A stretch of DNA of 64,000 nt. Origin: Mytilisepta virgata (taxonomy: Eukaryota; Mollusca; Bivalvia; Mytilida; Mytilidae). The notes beneath the pieces are model-generated. The model saw only the letters and a program-made list of their open reading frames with translations. It ran no database searches and was not told where the DNA came from. The stretch is from assembly GCA_028015205.1 (NCBI GenBank), contig CM051519.1:84899539-84963538 (forward strand). The letters are read 5' to 3'. Each line of letters starts with the position of its first letter. Positions within the stretch are counted from its first letter, which is position 1. Positions 22,801-32,992 of this stretch are shown here, in pieces. Made by a program: the position numbers and the translations under genes.

Positions 22801-25018
22801 CATGTCAGACAAGTCTGACGACTGGGTTGGTGAATACCCTCGGGGACCTAGGGTCCACCAGCAGAGGCATCATCCCAGGAGTTTCAAAATAACAATCCAA
22901 AGATACTAATATTAGATATGGTTAATTTATACTATGCTGTATACGACGCATTTCAAGGAGTTACCTCTCATCAGCAGCATTAAAACCGAAACATTTGGAA
23001 GACCAAAAACCAAACTTATATTAAACAAGAAGTACTCAATCAAAAATACCGAAATAGGAAGCCAAATATCAGCTAAGGAGATCTACCATGTGCAATACAA
23101 GGAATGAACCCTTAGTATTTCTATTATTTTTGAATTTTGCTAAATACTGGTAATTTCTGTAACAAATCAATGAATAATCATGTCAGACAAGTCTGACGAC
23201 TGGTTTGGTGAATACCCTCGGGGACCTAGGGTCCACCAGCAGAGGCATCATCCCAGGAGTTTCAAAATAACAATCCAAAGATACTAATATTAGATATGGT
23301 TAATTTATACTATGCTGTATACGACGCATTTCAAGGAGTTACCTCTCATCAGCAGCATTAAAACCGAAACATTTGGAAGACCAAAAACCAAACTTATATT
23401 AAACAAGAAGTACTCAATCAAAAATACCGAAATAGGAAGCCAAATATCAGCTAAGGAGATCTACCATGTGCAATACAAGGAATGAACCCTTAGTATTTCT
23501 ATTATTTTTGAATTTTGCTAAATACTGGTAATTTCTGTAACAAATCAATGAATAATCATGTCAGACAAGTCTGACGACTGGGTTGGTGAATACCCTCGGG
23601 GACCTAGGGTCCACCAGCAGAGGCATCATCCCAGGAGTTTCAAAATAACAATCCAAAGATACTAATATTAGATATGGTTAATTTATACTATGCTGTATAC
23701 GACGCATTTCAAGGAGTTACCTCTCATCAGCAGCATTAAAACCGAAACATTTGGAAGACCAAAAACCAAACTTATATTAAACAAGAAGTACTCAATCAAA
23801 AATACCGAAATAGGAAGCCAAATATCAGCTAAGGAGATCTACCATGTGCAATACAAGGAATGAACCCTTAGTATTTCTATTATTTTTGAATTTTGCTAAA
23901 TACTGGTAATTTCTGTAACAAATCAATGAATAATCATGTCAGACAAGTCTGACGACTGGGTTGGTGAATACCCTCGGGGACCTAGGGTCCACCAGCAGAG
24001 GCATCATCCCAGGAGTTTCAAAATAACAATCCAAAGATACTAATATTCGATATGGTTAATTTATACTATGCTGTATACGACGCATTTCAAGGAGTTACCT
24101 CTCATCAGCAGCATTAAAACCGAAACATTTGGAAGACCAAAAACCAAACTTATATTAAACAAGAAGTACTCAATCAAAAATACCGAAATAGGAAGCCAAA
24201 TATCAGCTAAGGAGATCTACCATGTGCAATACAAGGAATGAACCCTTAGTATTTCTATTATTTTTGAATTTTGCTAAATACTGGTAATTTCTGTAACAAA
24301 TCAATGAATAATCATGTCAGACAAGTCTGACGACTGGGTTGGTGAATACCCTCGGGGACCTAGGGTCCACCAGCAGAGGCATCATCCCAGGAGTTTCAAA
24401 ATAACAATCCAAAGATACTAATATTAGATATGGTTAATTTATACTATGCTGTATACGACGCATTTCAAGGAGTTACCTCTCATCAGCAGCATTAAAACCG
24501 AAACATTTGGAAGACCAAAAACCAAACTTATATTAAACAAGAAGTACTCAATCAAAAATACCGAAATAGGAAGCCAAATATCAGCTAAGGAGATCTACCA
24601 TGTGCAATACAAGGAATGAACCCTTAGTATTTCTATTATTTTTGAATTTTGCTAAATACTGGTAATTTCTGTAACAAATCAATGAATAATCATGTCAGAC
24701 AAGTCTGACGACTGGGTTGGTGAATACCCTCGGGGACCTAGGGTCCACCAGCAGAGGCATCATCCCAGGAGTTTCAAAATAACAATCCAAAGATACTAAT
24801 ATTAGATATGGTTAATTTATACTATGCTGTATACGACGCATTTCAAGGAGTTACCTCTCATCAGCAGCATTAAAACCGAAACATTTGGAAGACCAAAAAC
24901 CAAACTTATATTAAACAAGAAGTACTCAATCAAAAATACCGAAATAGGAAGCCAAATATCAGCTAAGGAGATCTACCATGTGCAATACAAGGAATGAACC
25001 CTTAGTATTTCTATTATT
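19860..25018. repeat. 378-bp satellite array, 13 full units plus one partial
   Basis: Unit starts (ATAACAATCC) fall at 19863, 20241, 20619, 20997, 21377, 21755, 22133, 22511, 22889, 23267, 23645, 24023, 24401 and 24779. Spacing is 378 except one 380-bp unit with an extra TA near 21050. The last unit stops after about 240 bp. Copies are almost identical. Variants are GTTTGG for GGTTGG in the units starting 21377 and 22889, and one TTCGAT at about 24048. Each complete unit boundary carries a 35-codon ORF (MSDKSDDWVGEYPRGPRVHQ...) that crosses the junction. Confidence 0.97.
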
Positions 25019-25019
25019 A

Positions 25020-25790
25020 AACTCTGTTTAGACTTATTAACTGGTTACCCAATATCGGGAATCTACTGATCCCGTTCATGCCAGGCATTCATCGTACTTC
25101 GATAACTCTGTATTGATTATAGCACGTTCTCCACGTCTTCACTTTAAAAAACTTTTTATTTGAAATATGTAGTAACATTTCACATGGATTATAATTTCAA
25201 TATATGAAATTGTGACAATAATTAATAATATGAAATTTATCACCAATTTATACAAACTGTCAAAAGTACATAATTACACGTGATAAAGGGTAATGGTGCA
25301 AGTTTTTTTGAATTTTTAAGCCGCGAGAAAAGCGATTTTTTTTTTTGGGGAAAATTTATTTGAGTTTTATCTGAAGAAATTTATTATGCGCAATTAACAT
25401 GCTGTGTGTTTCAGGTAATTATAACTAATTAACGATTTGACATGTATATTGTACCTTGACTGTCCGGATGTTTATTGTTCCAACCGTTAATTAAAGTACA
25501 CAGGTACATTGTATGTATACAGGTAAACCGTTTGCTGACCAAAAACAGCGTGATTTCATTTTTAACCCACATTTTTTTATAATTAATGCAACATTTTAAT
25601 AAAGAGATGTGCGTGTGTTTAAGGGGGATCACAAAGAATGCAGTAATGAAATATAATTTCAAATGTCAGATAAGTAACATTTTAATTTATTTTAAATTAA
25701 TAATTTATCTTTTTGGTATTTATATATTTAACATTTGACATATTATATGAGTAATTCTCGTATATATATTTACTTTGTTATGGCAAGGTA
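25020..25790. other. AT-rich interval, no recognised feature
   Basis: Right flank of the satellite. It contains short T runs (about 25335) but no ORF, domain or repeat I can support. Confidence 0.5.
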
Positions 25791-25794
25791 GAAG

Positions 25795-26710
25795 CTGATT
25801 AGGATGGGCGCCATCTTGAATAATAATAGTAAAAAATAACACATTTTAAAATAGCTAATTTTCAAATCAATTTGGAAGGGACATAATCAAAATTTAAACT
25901 ATTGCAATTACGATATTTCGAAAAGTTATGAAGGTTTTACTCAAACATATGATATATGAAGACCAAAGCATATACTTTATTAGTAACATCCGAGACATAA
26001 AACAATATGTCTCTAGTAATATATCAGTATTTATAGTATGCATATCCCCCCTTTTTATTATAATTTCATCAGACAAACATTATATAATAAAATCCTCGAT
26101 TGAAAAGAAATGATGTCTGTATGAAATGATCCATTATCTGTGTTAGTTTTCATTAATTCTGGCAAAGGTGCGATTTTTTTTCATAATCTATATCGCCCTC
26201 GGCGAGGATAGGTTAATATGCAGTGCAATTGGAAACTATACACTTATTAATAAGTTATGTCAGCTATTTATATATATATATACTTTATATTTCAAACATA
26301 AGCGTTTGTTTCGATGCAAATATGAAATTGAAAATAATTAAATGTTTGTATTTTCGTGCCTAGTGCCATTTACGGTCATCGTCGCCATCTTGAAAAATAA
26401 TAACAGATTTTCCGAAAATAGCTAATTTTAAAATCAAATTGGAAGGGATATAATAAAAAATTAAACTATTGCATTTACGATATTTCAAAAATTTATAAAT
26501 ATATTAATTAGCACATAGCACCAAAATTTTTCCATCAGTTTTGGTTAAATCACAATTTTATGTTAAAAACTACAAAAAAGCCTATTTATCGGAGTTAGAT
26601 GATTTAACAATATGGACTTAACGGGAAAATAAGACAAAATTTTCAAAAGCATTTGGAAGGGATAAGACAAAAATTTAAACGTTTCCAAATAGCATAAATA
26701 TATTTCTAAA
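25795..26710 (+). repeat. Diverged direct repeats
   Basis: A module with CGCCATCTTGAA, AATAGCTAATTTT, TTGGAAGGGA and AAACTATTGCA is present at 25805-25925 and 26380-26500, with a partial third at about 26648-26690. Non-coding. Confidence 0.6.
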
Positions 26711-26787
26711 TATATGAGGAAGTACTACATAGCACCAAAATTTTTTCAGCACGAACTAAAAGTAGTTTATTTTATCGATTCCTGATC

Positions 26788-26820
26788 GCCCAAGTGCATT
26801 TCTATATAATTTACTTGGGC
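26788..26820. repeat. Short perfect-stem hairpin
   Basis: GCCCAAGT at 26788-26795 pairs with ACTTGGGC at 26813-26820 across a 17-base loop. Confidence 0.7.
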
Positions 26821-26837
26821 ATGGTATAGGTGATGTG

Positions 26838-26859
26838 TGACGTCACCAAAGTCACGTGA
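26838..26859. promoter_or_regulatory. CRE and E-box palindromes side by side
   Basis: A perfect CRE palindrome TGACGTCA (26838-26845) is followed 6 bases later by the E-box palindrome TCACGTGA (26852-26859), a core recognised by MiT/TFE and USF-type bHLH factors. No gene start is visible next to them, so function is uncertain. Confidence 0.35.
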
Positions 26860-26989
26860 TGACTTCTATAGTTGGATATGCGATGGGGACAAAATATTAC
26901 AATGATTAAATAGGATGAACGTACAACATTGATCATACACACATCTGGCATATAGCAATATATATGAAGTGATTGTCTCAGAAAATAAT

Positions 26990-27420
26990 ATTACTATAAA
27001 AGAAGATTTTTTTTATTAACCAATTAATGGGCCCATGGAGGGCATAGTTACAGTACAAAACAAATATGATTGAGTTACATATATAAAACAAACATGTATG
27101 ATAAATGTATGGTATATAAAATAACCATGTAAATACCAAGAGAAAAGAACTCTTGGCATATATAGTATTTTTTTCTGAGACAAGAGCATGTGAGTGATAA
27201 TCCCTTTTGGGATTCTGTGTCCGAAGCTATTTTTCTGACTTGCCCGCCCACAGCATTTTGTGGAGGGATGGACACAGAATCCAAAAAGGGATTAATGAAG
27301 TGATTGCAAGTGAGTAGATTTCATATTCAAATTCAAATTCTAAATTTATTGCCATATAGTTTATTAACCAATTAAAGGGCCGCATGAGGGGCAAAAGTAA
27401 CAAAGTAACAAAAAACTTTG
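26990..27420 (-). repeat. Dispersed repeat remnants with an imperfect hairpin
   Basis: TTATTAACCAATTAANGGGC occurs at about 27014 and 27360. Between them AATCCCTTTTGGGATTCTGT (27199) pairs with ACAGAATCCAAAAAGGGATT ending at about 27294. The 69-codon minus-strand ORF here (27075-27284) mostly reflects these repeats. Confidence 0.5.
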
Positions 27421-28275
27421 TTCAAAAGAGGGAGAAAGTTACTTGATTGATAGAAAATTGTAGACAACTGCTGTTACATGACAGAAAACATTCACTATAA
27501 ATAAATAAACCATGATTATCTTAAATATAAAGACTCATAGCATATTAACTTAAAAAATCGACACAAAATGATTATAATGAATAGTTACACTTGGGACGGT
27601 CTTCCTCGTGATCAATACACAAGGACAATTCATTTGAAGTTACCATGGCCAAATGCAGAGATCATCAAAGGACAATTATAATGACACTGCTCTAGTCTAT
27701 AACTCAAAGTAATAAAGGTGCTGCGGAAGAAGCCAAGTTTTTATTTACTGGTTACAGACGTTGAGATAGTCACACAGTATACAAGAACTCAGTGTTTTCA
27801 GTATTTAGTAACCAATACAGTTTTGCCTTTTGATCTAGTGTCTTAAGATTAGCACAGTTCTTGTCTATGATTTATTGCGGTCAGTTATCATACTATCACA
27901 ATTAAACAAAAGAAAAAAATTAATTCCATCCTCAACTCCAATTCTTGGAGCACCGAGTACATACTCTATCGTGTCGGACTGTGCCCTTATCCGGGCCTTA
28001 TATACGTGTTTCTATAGCCAGTTGATTTGCTGATATACGAAATCTGGTCAGTCTCCTCTGTTCGCAGTTTTTGATAAGTGACGAATACTTTTCAAATCTA
28101 AATTGCATTTTACAAGTGACATATGTACATGATTTTCTATCTGCATGTTTATTAATTGTTGAGTCCATTCTAATGAAAAGTATTCCTTAACACAGGACAT
28201 ACATTTTTATGTTTACTAATATTAATTCGCAAAGAGAAATATGATGGTATGTGATGCAGCTCCAATCCCTATACC
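27421..28275. other. No recognised feature
   Basis: AT-rich, no ORF, no clear repeat. Confidence 0.5.
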
Positions 28276-28571
28276 GGTGTTAGCGAGTTTTGAACTATAT
28301 CACGGAAAGACCAACCCCGATACTGTTTTAGCGGGATTTGAACTACATTTCTTGTAGAAAAGGTCAAAAATTAGGTTCAGTGGTCGAATTCCTGTAATTA
28401 TGAATACCGAAGAGATACACTTTGGTGTTAGCGAGTTTTGAACTATATCACGGAAAGACCAACCCCGATACTGTTTTAGCGGGATTTGAACTACATTTCT
28501 TGTAGAAAAGGTCAAAAATTAGGTTCAGTGGTCGAATTCCTGTAATTATGAATACCGAAGAGATACACTTT
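28276..28571. repeat. 148-bp tandem duplication
   Basis: Two essentially identical copies (28276-28423 and 28424-28571), each beginning GGTGTTAGCGAGTTTTGAAC and ending GATACACTTT. The near identity indicates a recent event. Confidence 0.92.
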
Positions 28572-28650
28572 GGGAAACTACCCGAGATCAAAATACAAAC
28601 TCTTGAGTACGTAAAACATCAATCAAATACAACAACGGTACAACCAAAAC

Positions 28651-29107
28651 AACAAGAGACTCCCAAGAGCCTGAATCGTTCACCTTTCATATTTTTTGTG
28701 TAGATCTTGCATCATTGATTATTTCTGCTATTTAATGTATACCGTCGCATTTGTCTCCTTAATATTAACTTGTACAGTTAAAATATATAATTCTGAACCT
28801 AAATATATCTGGTTGGTAGGGACTTTTCCATCGGTTACTATGGATTTTTTCGATGACCTTAACCCTTGAGACTCCATATCGACTTTAACAGCTATATAAT
28901 AGGGTCTTGAATGTAAATATATATGGTTGCTAGAAACTTTTATCGGTTGCTATGGACTTTTTCAATGACCTTGATTCTTGGCCTTTATATTTGACCTGTA
29001 AAGGTAAATTAGGGTCCTAAACACAAATATATGTTGTTGCTAGGGACTTTTTCATCGGTTGCTATGGACTCTTTAAATTACATTGACACCTATTTTACTT
29101 GTGCAGC
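28651..29107 (+). repeat. Dispersed repeat, left part, interrupted
   Basis: It starts AACAAGAGACTCCCAAGAGC, as does the intact copy at 43394-44602. It contains three modules with GGTTGCTA...GACTTTTTCA. It is cut at 29107 by the palindromic element and resumes at 33950. Confidence 0.8.
29102..29107. repeat. Left target-site duplication (TGCAGC)
   Basis: Five of six bases match TACAGC at 33950-33955. The homologous empty site in the intact repeat near 43951 has a single TACAGC, which supports this as a 6-bp duplication with one later change. Confidence 0.6.
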
Positions 29108-29256
29108 AGTAGTAAGGTGTGAGGTTTTTTAGCCCCCCCAAAAACCCGTGGCAAATGTGGCAAACCCAAATATGGTCATGCTTCGCCCCCTTTTCCATAT
29201 AGGGACATACGCCCCTCCCCCTTTTCTATATATGGACATCCGGCTCACCACCGACG

Positions 29257-29401
29257 TGAGTCATCAGATCATCGCGCAGTCCTTATTTGGTCAACAAAGT
29301 CTCATGAGTCATCAAGACACCGATTGGCATACATGAGTCATCACGCAGTCCTTATTTGGTCAACAGATTCCAATGACTCATCAAGACACGGATATGAGTC
29401 A
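29257..29401 (+). promoter_or_regulatory. Cluster of five AP-1-type sites upstream of the left PC4 gene
   Basis: TGAGTCA or TGACTCA occurs at 29257-29263, 29305-29311, 29334-29340, 29374-29380 and 29395-29401. By chance this 7-mer pair is expected about once in 8 kb. The cluster ends 81 bases before the ATG. The sites lie in a longer repeated context (ATGAGTCATCA...CAGTCCTTATTTGGTCAACA), so they arose by local duplication and were kept. bZIP factors (Jun/Fos, CNC/Maf) bind this core; induction by stress is inference. Confidence 0.6.
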
Positions 29402-29482
29402 CCGCATGTTTACACATGCCGATATTATTCGAAAGGGTGTTGACCTTATTTGGAGGTAATACATTTGATCTGAAAAGAACCA

Positions 29483-30064
29483 ATGAAAAACCCGAAACGT
29501 CAGTGTAAAGTAACGCGCATCGATGCCCGATACTTCATTTACCCACTAACCGAGATGGAGAACGCACGTTGCAATATAGAACTGGGAAACAACAGATTCG
29601 TTCAAGCTACGGAGTGGAAAGATCAAATTAGAATTGACATTAGAGAGTGGGGGCATACAGATGGAAAATTAGTGCCTACCAAAAAGGGAATTAGCTTACC
29701 CCTTCAGAGGTGGAAAATGTTGGTCGACAGCTTGGAGTTTCTAGATTTGGCCCTGTCGGAAAGAAGAGAATACATGACACACCTGGGAAGAAACGTGTAT
29801 GCCGCAACTCAAGCAAATAATGACAATATTAATATCCGTCATTACTGGTTACCATCCCACAACACCGAAGTCGCCCCCACGAAAAAAGGAATAACTTTAC
29901 GCAAGGAAGAATACGCTAAGTTGAAAAACAATGTCGTTTTGATTGGAGATGTCGTCCCGGAATTGAGTAGCGTCGTCCCGTGTCCATATAGTTCCGATCA
30001 CCAGAACCAATTAGGATTTTTAAGATATCCAGAATGCAACCCCAACAGCTTTACAGAATGGTGA
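29483..30064 (+). CDS. Tandem PC4-domain (SUB1/p15-like) ssDNA-binding protein, left copy
   Basis: 193 codons, uninterrupted, ATG start 81 bases after the AP-1 cluster and stop followed by AATAAA. Two PC4-type domains are visible. Domain 1 (about residues 39-91) has the IRIDIREW strand and the VPTKKGISL turn with the following LPLQRWKML helix. Domain 2 (about 105-158) has NINIRHYW, VAPTKKGITL and KEEYAKLKN. Human PC4/SUB1 has the same IDIREYW ... GxKGISL pattern; PC4 proteins bind single-stranded DNA as a beta-ridge dimer and act in transcription and replication-linked repair. A tandem pair could act as an intramolecular dimer (inference). The C-terminal about 35 residues (PCPYSSDHQNQ...) are unassigned. 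No signal peptide or membrane segment. The right-arm copy differs at residues 44 (E here) and 120 (H here, E there). Confidence 0.88.
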   Translation: MKNPKRQCKVTRIDARYFIYPLTEMENARCNIELGNNRFVQATEWKDQIRIDIREWGHTDGKLVPTKKGISLPLQRWKMLVDSLEFLDLALSERREYMTHLGRNVYAATQANNDNINIRHYWLPSHNTEVAPTKKGITLRKEEYAKLKNNVVLIGDVVPELSSVVPCPYSSDHQNQLGFLRYPECNPNSFTEW

Positions 30065-30134
30065 AACATAGTTATAGTGACTTAAAAAAGACTGATTAAA
30101 CCTTACGTAAACCAATGTAGTCTGTCTTTACTAG

Positions 30135-30140
30135 AATAAA
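30135..30140 (+). terminator. AATAAA polyadenylation signal, left PC4 gene
   Basis: It lies 70 bases after the stop codon, in AGAATAAAATGTTGAAAA. The position suits a short 3' UTR and supports a self-contained transcription unit within the arm. Confidence 0.6.
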
Positions 30141-30261
30141 ATGTTGAAAATTGCACATCTCTGTTTTTCTGTCTTTGTCCACGACACTCCAAGAAGTATT
30201 TTTGTGTTTAAGATACAAAAGTATTTTTCGAGGTGTCGAGAGTTAACTGTTTAATAAAGGA

Positions 30262-31080
30262 GTACCTTAATGTAATTAAAAGCTCCACAACGTTCCAAAA
30301 GATTGTGCCCGACCCTTATCGTCGACTCAAATCCAAAGAATCGAATTCCAAAACAGCTTATCTGTCACCTTAAATTAACCCTTCAAGAGCATGCTTTCCT
30401 ACCTCTGATATTATATAAAGGTTAATTAGTGTATATTAATACTTTTATTTGTGCCCAAGTAGTTTTAGAGCTGACGGTAATTAAGTGATGTACCATAAGT
30501 AATTAAAAGCTCCACAAAGTTTCAATAAATTTTGCCCGATCCCTTATCGTCGATTCATTAGAGACGCTCAAAAGATTTCACCATTTGAAAATAAAGAGCA
30601 TAGAACCATAAATCCAAAACTTTTATCTCAGCTTATCTATCACCTCAAATCACCCCTTCAAGAGCATGCTGACCTATCTCAAACCAGATGTTATACCAAA
30701 CAAATATTAATTATACCGATGCAATACTTAGTCTGTTAATTAACGAAAACGCAAACTCATATATAAAGGTTAACTTAGTACTTTTATAAATACTTTTATT
30801 TGTGCTCAAGTACTTTTAGAGGTGTCGAGAGGAGTACTGTAATGTAATAAAGTTCCAATACATTTTGCTATGTCTGACGCATGCTCTTTGACTCATCAAA
30901 AGATTACACTCTATAAATCCAAACAATGACATTTTGTTTTTATCTCAGTACAGCTTATCTTTCACCTTAAATTACCCCTACAAGAGCATGCTGACCTATC
31001 TCAAGCCAGATGTCATACTAGCGAACAAACCAAACAAATATTGATTTCAAAACCGATCATTTAGTGTTAATACAGACTTT
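30262..31080 (+). repeat. Three diverged direct repeats inside the left arm
   Basis: Each block has, in order, a TAATTAAAAGCTCCACAA-type start, TGCCCGA(T)CCCTTATCGTCGA (lost in the third), CAGCTTATCTNTCACCT and AAGAGCATGCT (about 30386, 30661 and 30983). They are mirrored in the right arm. A TGACTCA at 30889 is mirrored at 32162. Confidence 0.7.
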
Positions 31081-31292
31081 GTCAATTCATTCACGACAAA
31101 CAAAACCACATTAAATGCTCTTGCATAGTTGCAACACACCCATCTATGAAAAAAGGCAATTGAGGAAACAATGCTTTACTAAACAATTCTTAAAATATAT
31201 AAATATCGGGAGATCTACATTTTATCGAAATCGTTAGTTTCGTCTATTATAAACTCATCAGAAGCGCTCTTCCCAAATAGTTTAAAATAAAT

Positions 31293-31576
31293 AAAATACT
31301 TGCATGAGGTTTATCAACCGATGAGTCATACAATGTTACACCAAGTCATCATACATAAGATGGTTAAATCATTTGTCTTGGGTATGAGTCATATACGTAA
31401 TGCTTACACCATGAGCCATCACGCATGTTATGACTAAATAAGGTAATTAGTCTTCGGTATGAGTCATACAATGCTGACGCCATGACTCATTCTTATCGAA
31501 TGCACATGCATTATCAAATATGGTAAACACACTTCTGACTGAATGTGCATGACCAAATACGGAAATGTCAACTTCC

Positions 31577-31617
<41 letters not shown>

Positions 31618-31764
31618 CTCGTATTATATAACGACCAATAAGAATAAGTGTTACAGTGACACAAGTGTATAAAAACGTGACCTAATAGACGTTTACATCA
31701 TTTTCACGATGGAGTTTCAATGCATGGAAGAGGAGCACCACCACCACCACCGCCACCACGTACC
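31293..31764 (+). promoter_or_regulatory. Unique spacer of the palindrome with promoter-like layout
   Basis: The only part of the element present once. It has four AP-1-type sites (31322-31328, 31385-31391, 31460-31466, 31483-31489), a run of about 30 T at roughly 31582-31610, a CCAAT motif at 31634-31638 and TATAAAAA at 31668-31675. An ATG follows at 31709. The order (bZIP sites, CCAAT, TATA, ATG) is that of a compact polymerase II promoter reading to the right, into the right arm and antisense to its PC4 gene. Activity is inference. Confidence 0.5.
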
Positions 31765-31810
31765 ATTTATTTTAAATTATTTGGGAAGAGCGCTTCTGAT
31801 GAGTTTATAA
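31709..31810 (+). CDS. Small His-rich ORF at spacer/right-arm junction (hypothetical)
   Basis: 33 codons, beginning MEFQCMEEE and followed by a run of seven His and one Arg (CAC repeats). It then crosses into the right arm and stops at TTATAA. Its start lies 34 bases after a TATA box. A His run may simply be a CAC microsatellite, so coding status is uncertain; it is noted because of the promoter-like sequence upstream. Confidence 0.25.
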   Translation: MEFQCMEEEHHHHHRHHVPFILNYLGRALLMSL

Positions 31811-32916
31811 TAGACGAAACTAACGATTTCGATAAAATGTAGATCTCCCGATATTTATATATTTTAAGAATTGTTTAGTAAAGCATTGTTTCCTCAATTG
31901 CCTTTTTTCATAGATGGGTGTGTTGCAACTATGCAAGAGCATTTAATGTGGTTTTGTTTGTCGTGAGTGAATTGACAAAGTCTGTATTAACACTAAATGA
32001 TCGGTTTTGAAATCAATATTTGTTTGGTTTGTTCGCTAGTATGACATCTGGCTTGAGATAGGTCAGCATGCTCTTGTAGGGGTAATTTAAGGTGAAAGAT
32101 AAGCTGTACTGAGATAAAAACAAAATGTCATTGTTTGGATTTATAGAGTGTAATCTTTTGATGAGTCAAAGAGCATGCGTCAGACATAGCAAAATGTATT
32201 GGAACTTTATTACATTATAGTACTCCTCTCGACACCTCTAAAAGTACTTGAGCACAAATAAAAGTATTTATAAAAGTACTAAGTTAACCTTTATATATGA
32301 GTTTGCGTTTTCGTTAATTAACAGACTAAGTATTGCATCGGTATAATTAATATTTGTTTGGTATAACATCTGGTTTGAGATAGGTCAGCATGCTCTTGAA
32401 GGGGTGATTTGAGGTGATAGATAAGCTGAGATAAAAGTTTTGGATTTATGGTTCTATGCTCTTTATTTTCAAATGGTGAAATCTTTTGAGCGTCTCTAAT
32501 GAATCGACGATAAGGGATCGGGCAAAATTTATTGAAACTTTGTGGAGCTTTTAATTACTTATGGTACATCACTTAATTACCGTCAGCTCTAAAACTACTT
32601 GGGCACAAATAAAAGTATTAATATACACTAATTAACCTTTATATAATATCAGAGGTAGGAAAGCATGCTCTTGAAGGGTTAATTTAAGGTGACAGATAAG
32701 CTGTTTTGGAATTCGATTCTTTGGATTTGAGTCGACGATAAGGGTCGGGCACAATCTTTTGGAACGTTGTGGAGCTTTTAATTACATTAAGGTACTCCTT
32801 TATTAAACAGTTAACTCTCGACACCTCGAAAAATACTTTTGTATCTTAAACACAAAAATACTTCTTGGAGTGTCGTGGACAAAGACAGAAAAACAGAGAT
32901 GTGCAATTTTCAACAT

Positions 32917-32922
32917 TTTATT
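32917..32922 (-). terminator. AATAAA polyadenylation signal, right PC4 gene
   Basis: Mirror of the signal at 30135-30140, 70 bases after the right-copy stop. Confidence 0.6.
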
Positions 32923-32992
32923 CTAGTAAAGACAGACTACATTGGTTTACGTAAGGTTTAATCAGTCTTTTTTAAGTCACTATAACTATGTT

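Larger units (their letters stand above)
29108..31292 (+). repeat. Left arm of the palindrome
   Basis: 2185 bp. In order: C-rich subterminal part, AP-1 cluster (29257-29401), PC4 gene (29483-30064), AATAAA (30135-30140), then three diverged direct repeats (about 30262-31080) and the inner end GCGCTCTTCCCAAATAG. Confidence 0.92.

Noticed and set aside
19860..25018. Regular repeat array resembling CRISPR spacing
   Set aside because: The whole 378-bp unit is repeated with no unique spacers, and the genome is eukaryotic. It is a satellite.
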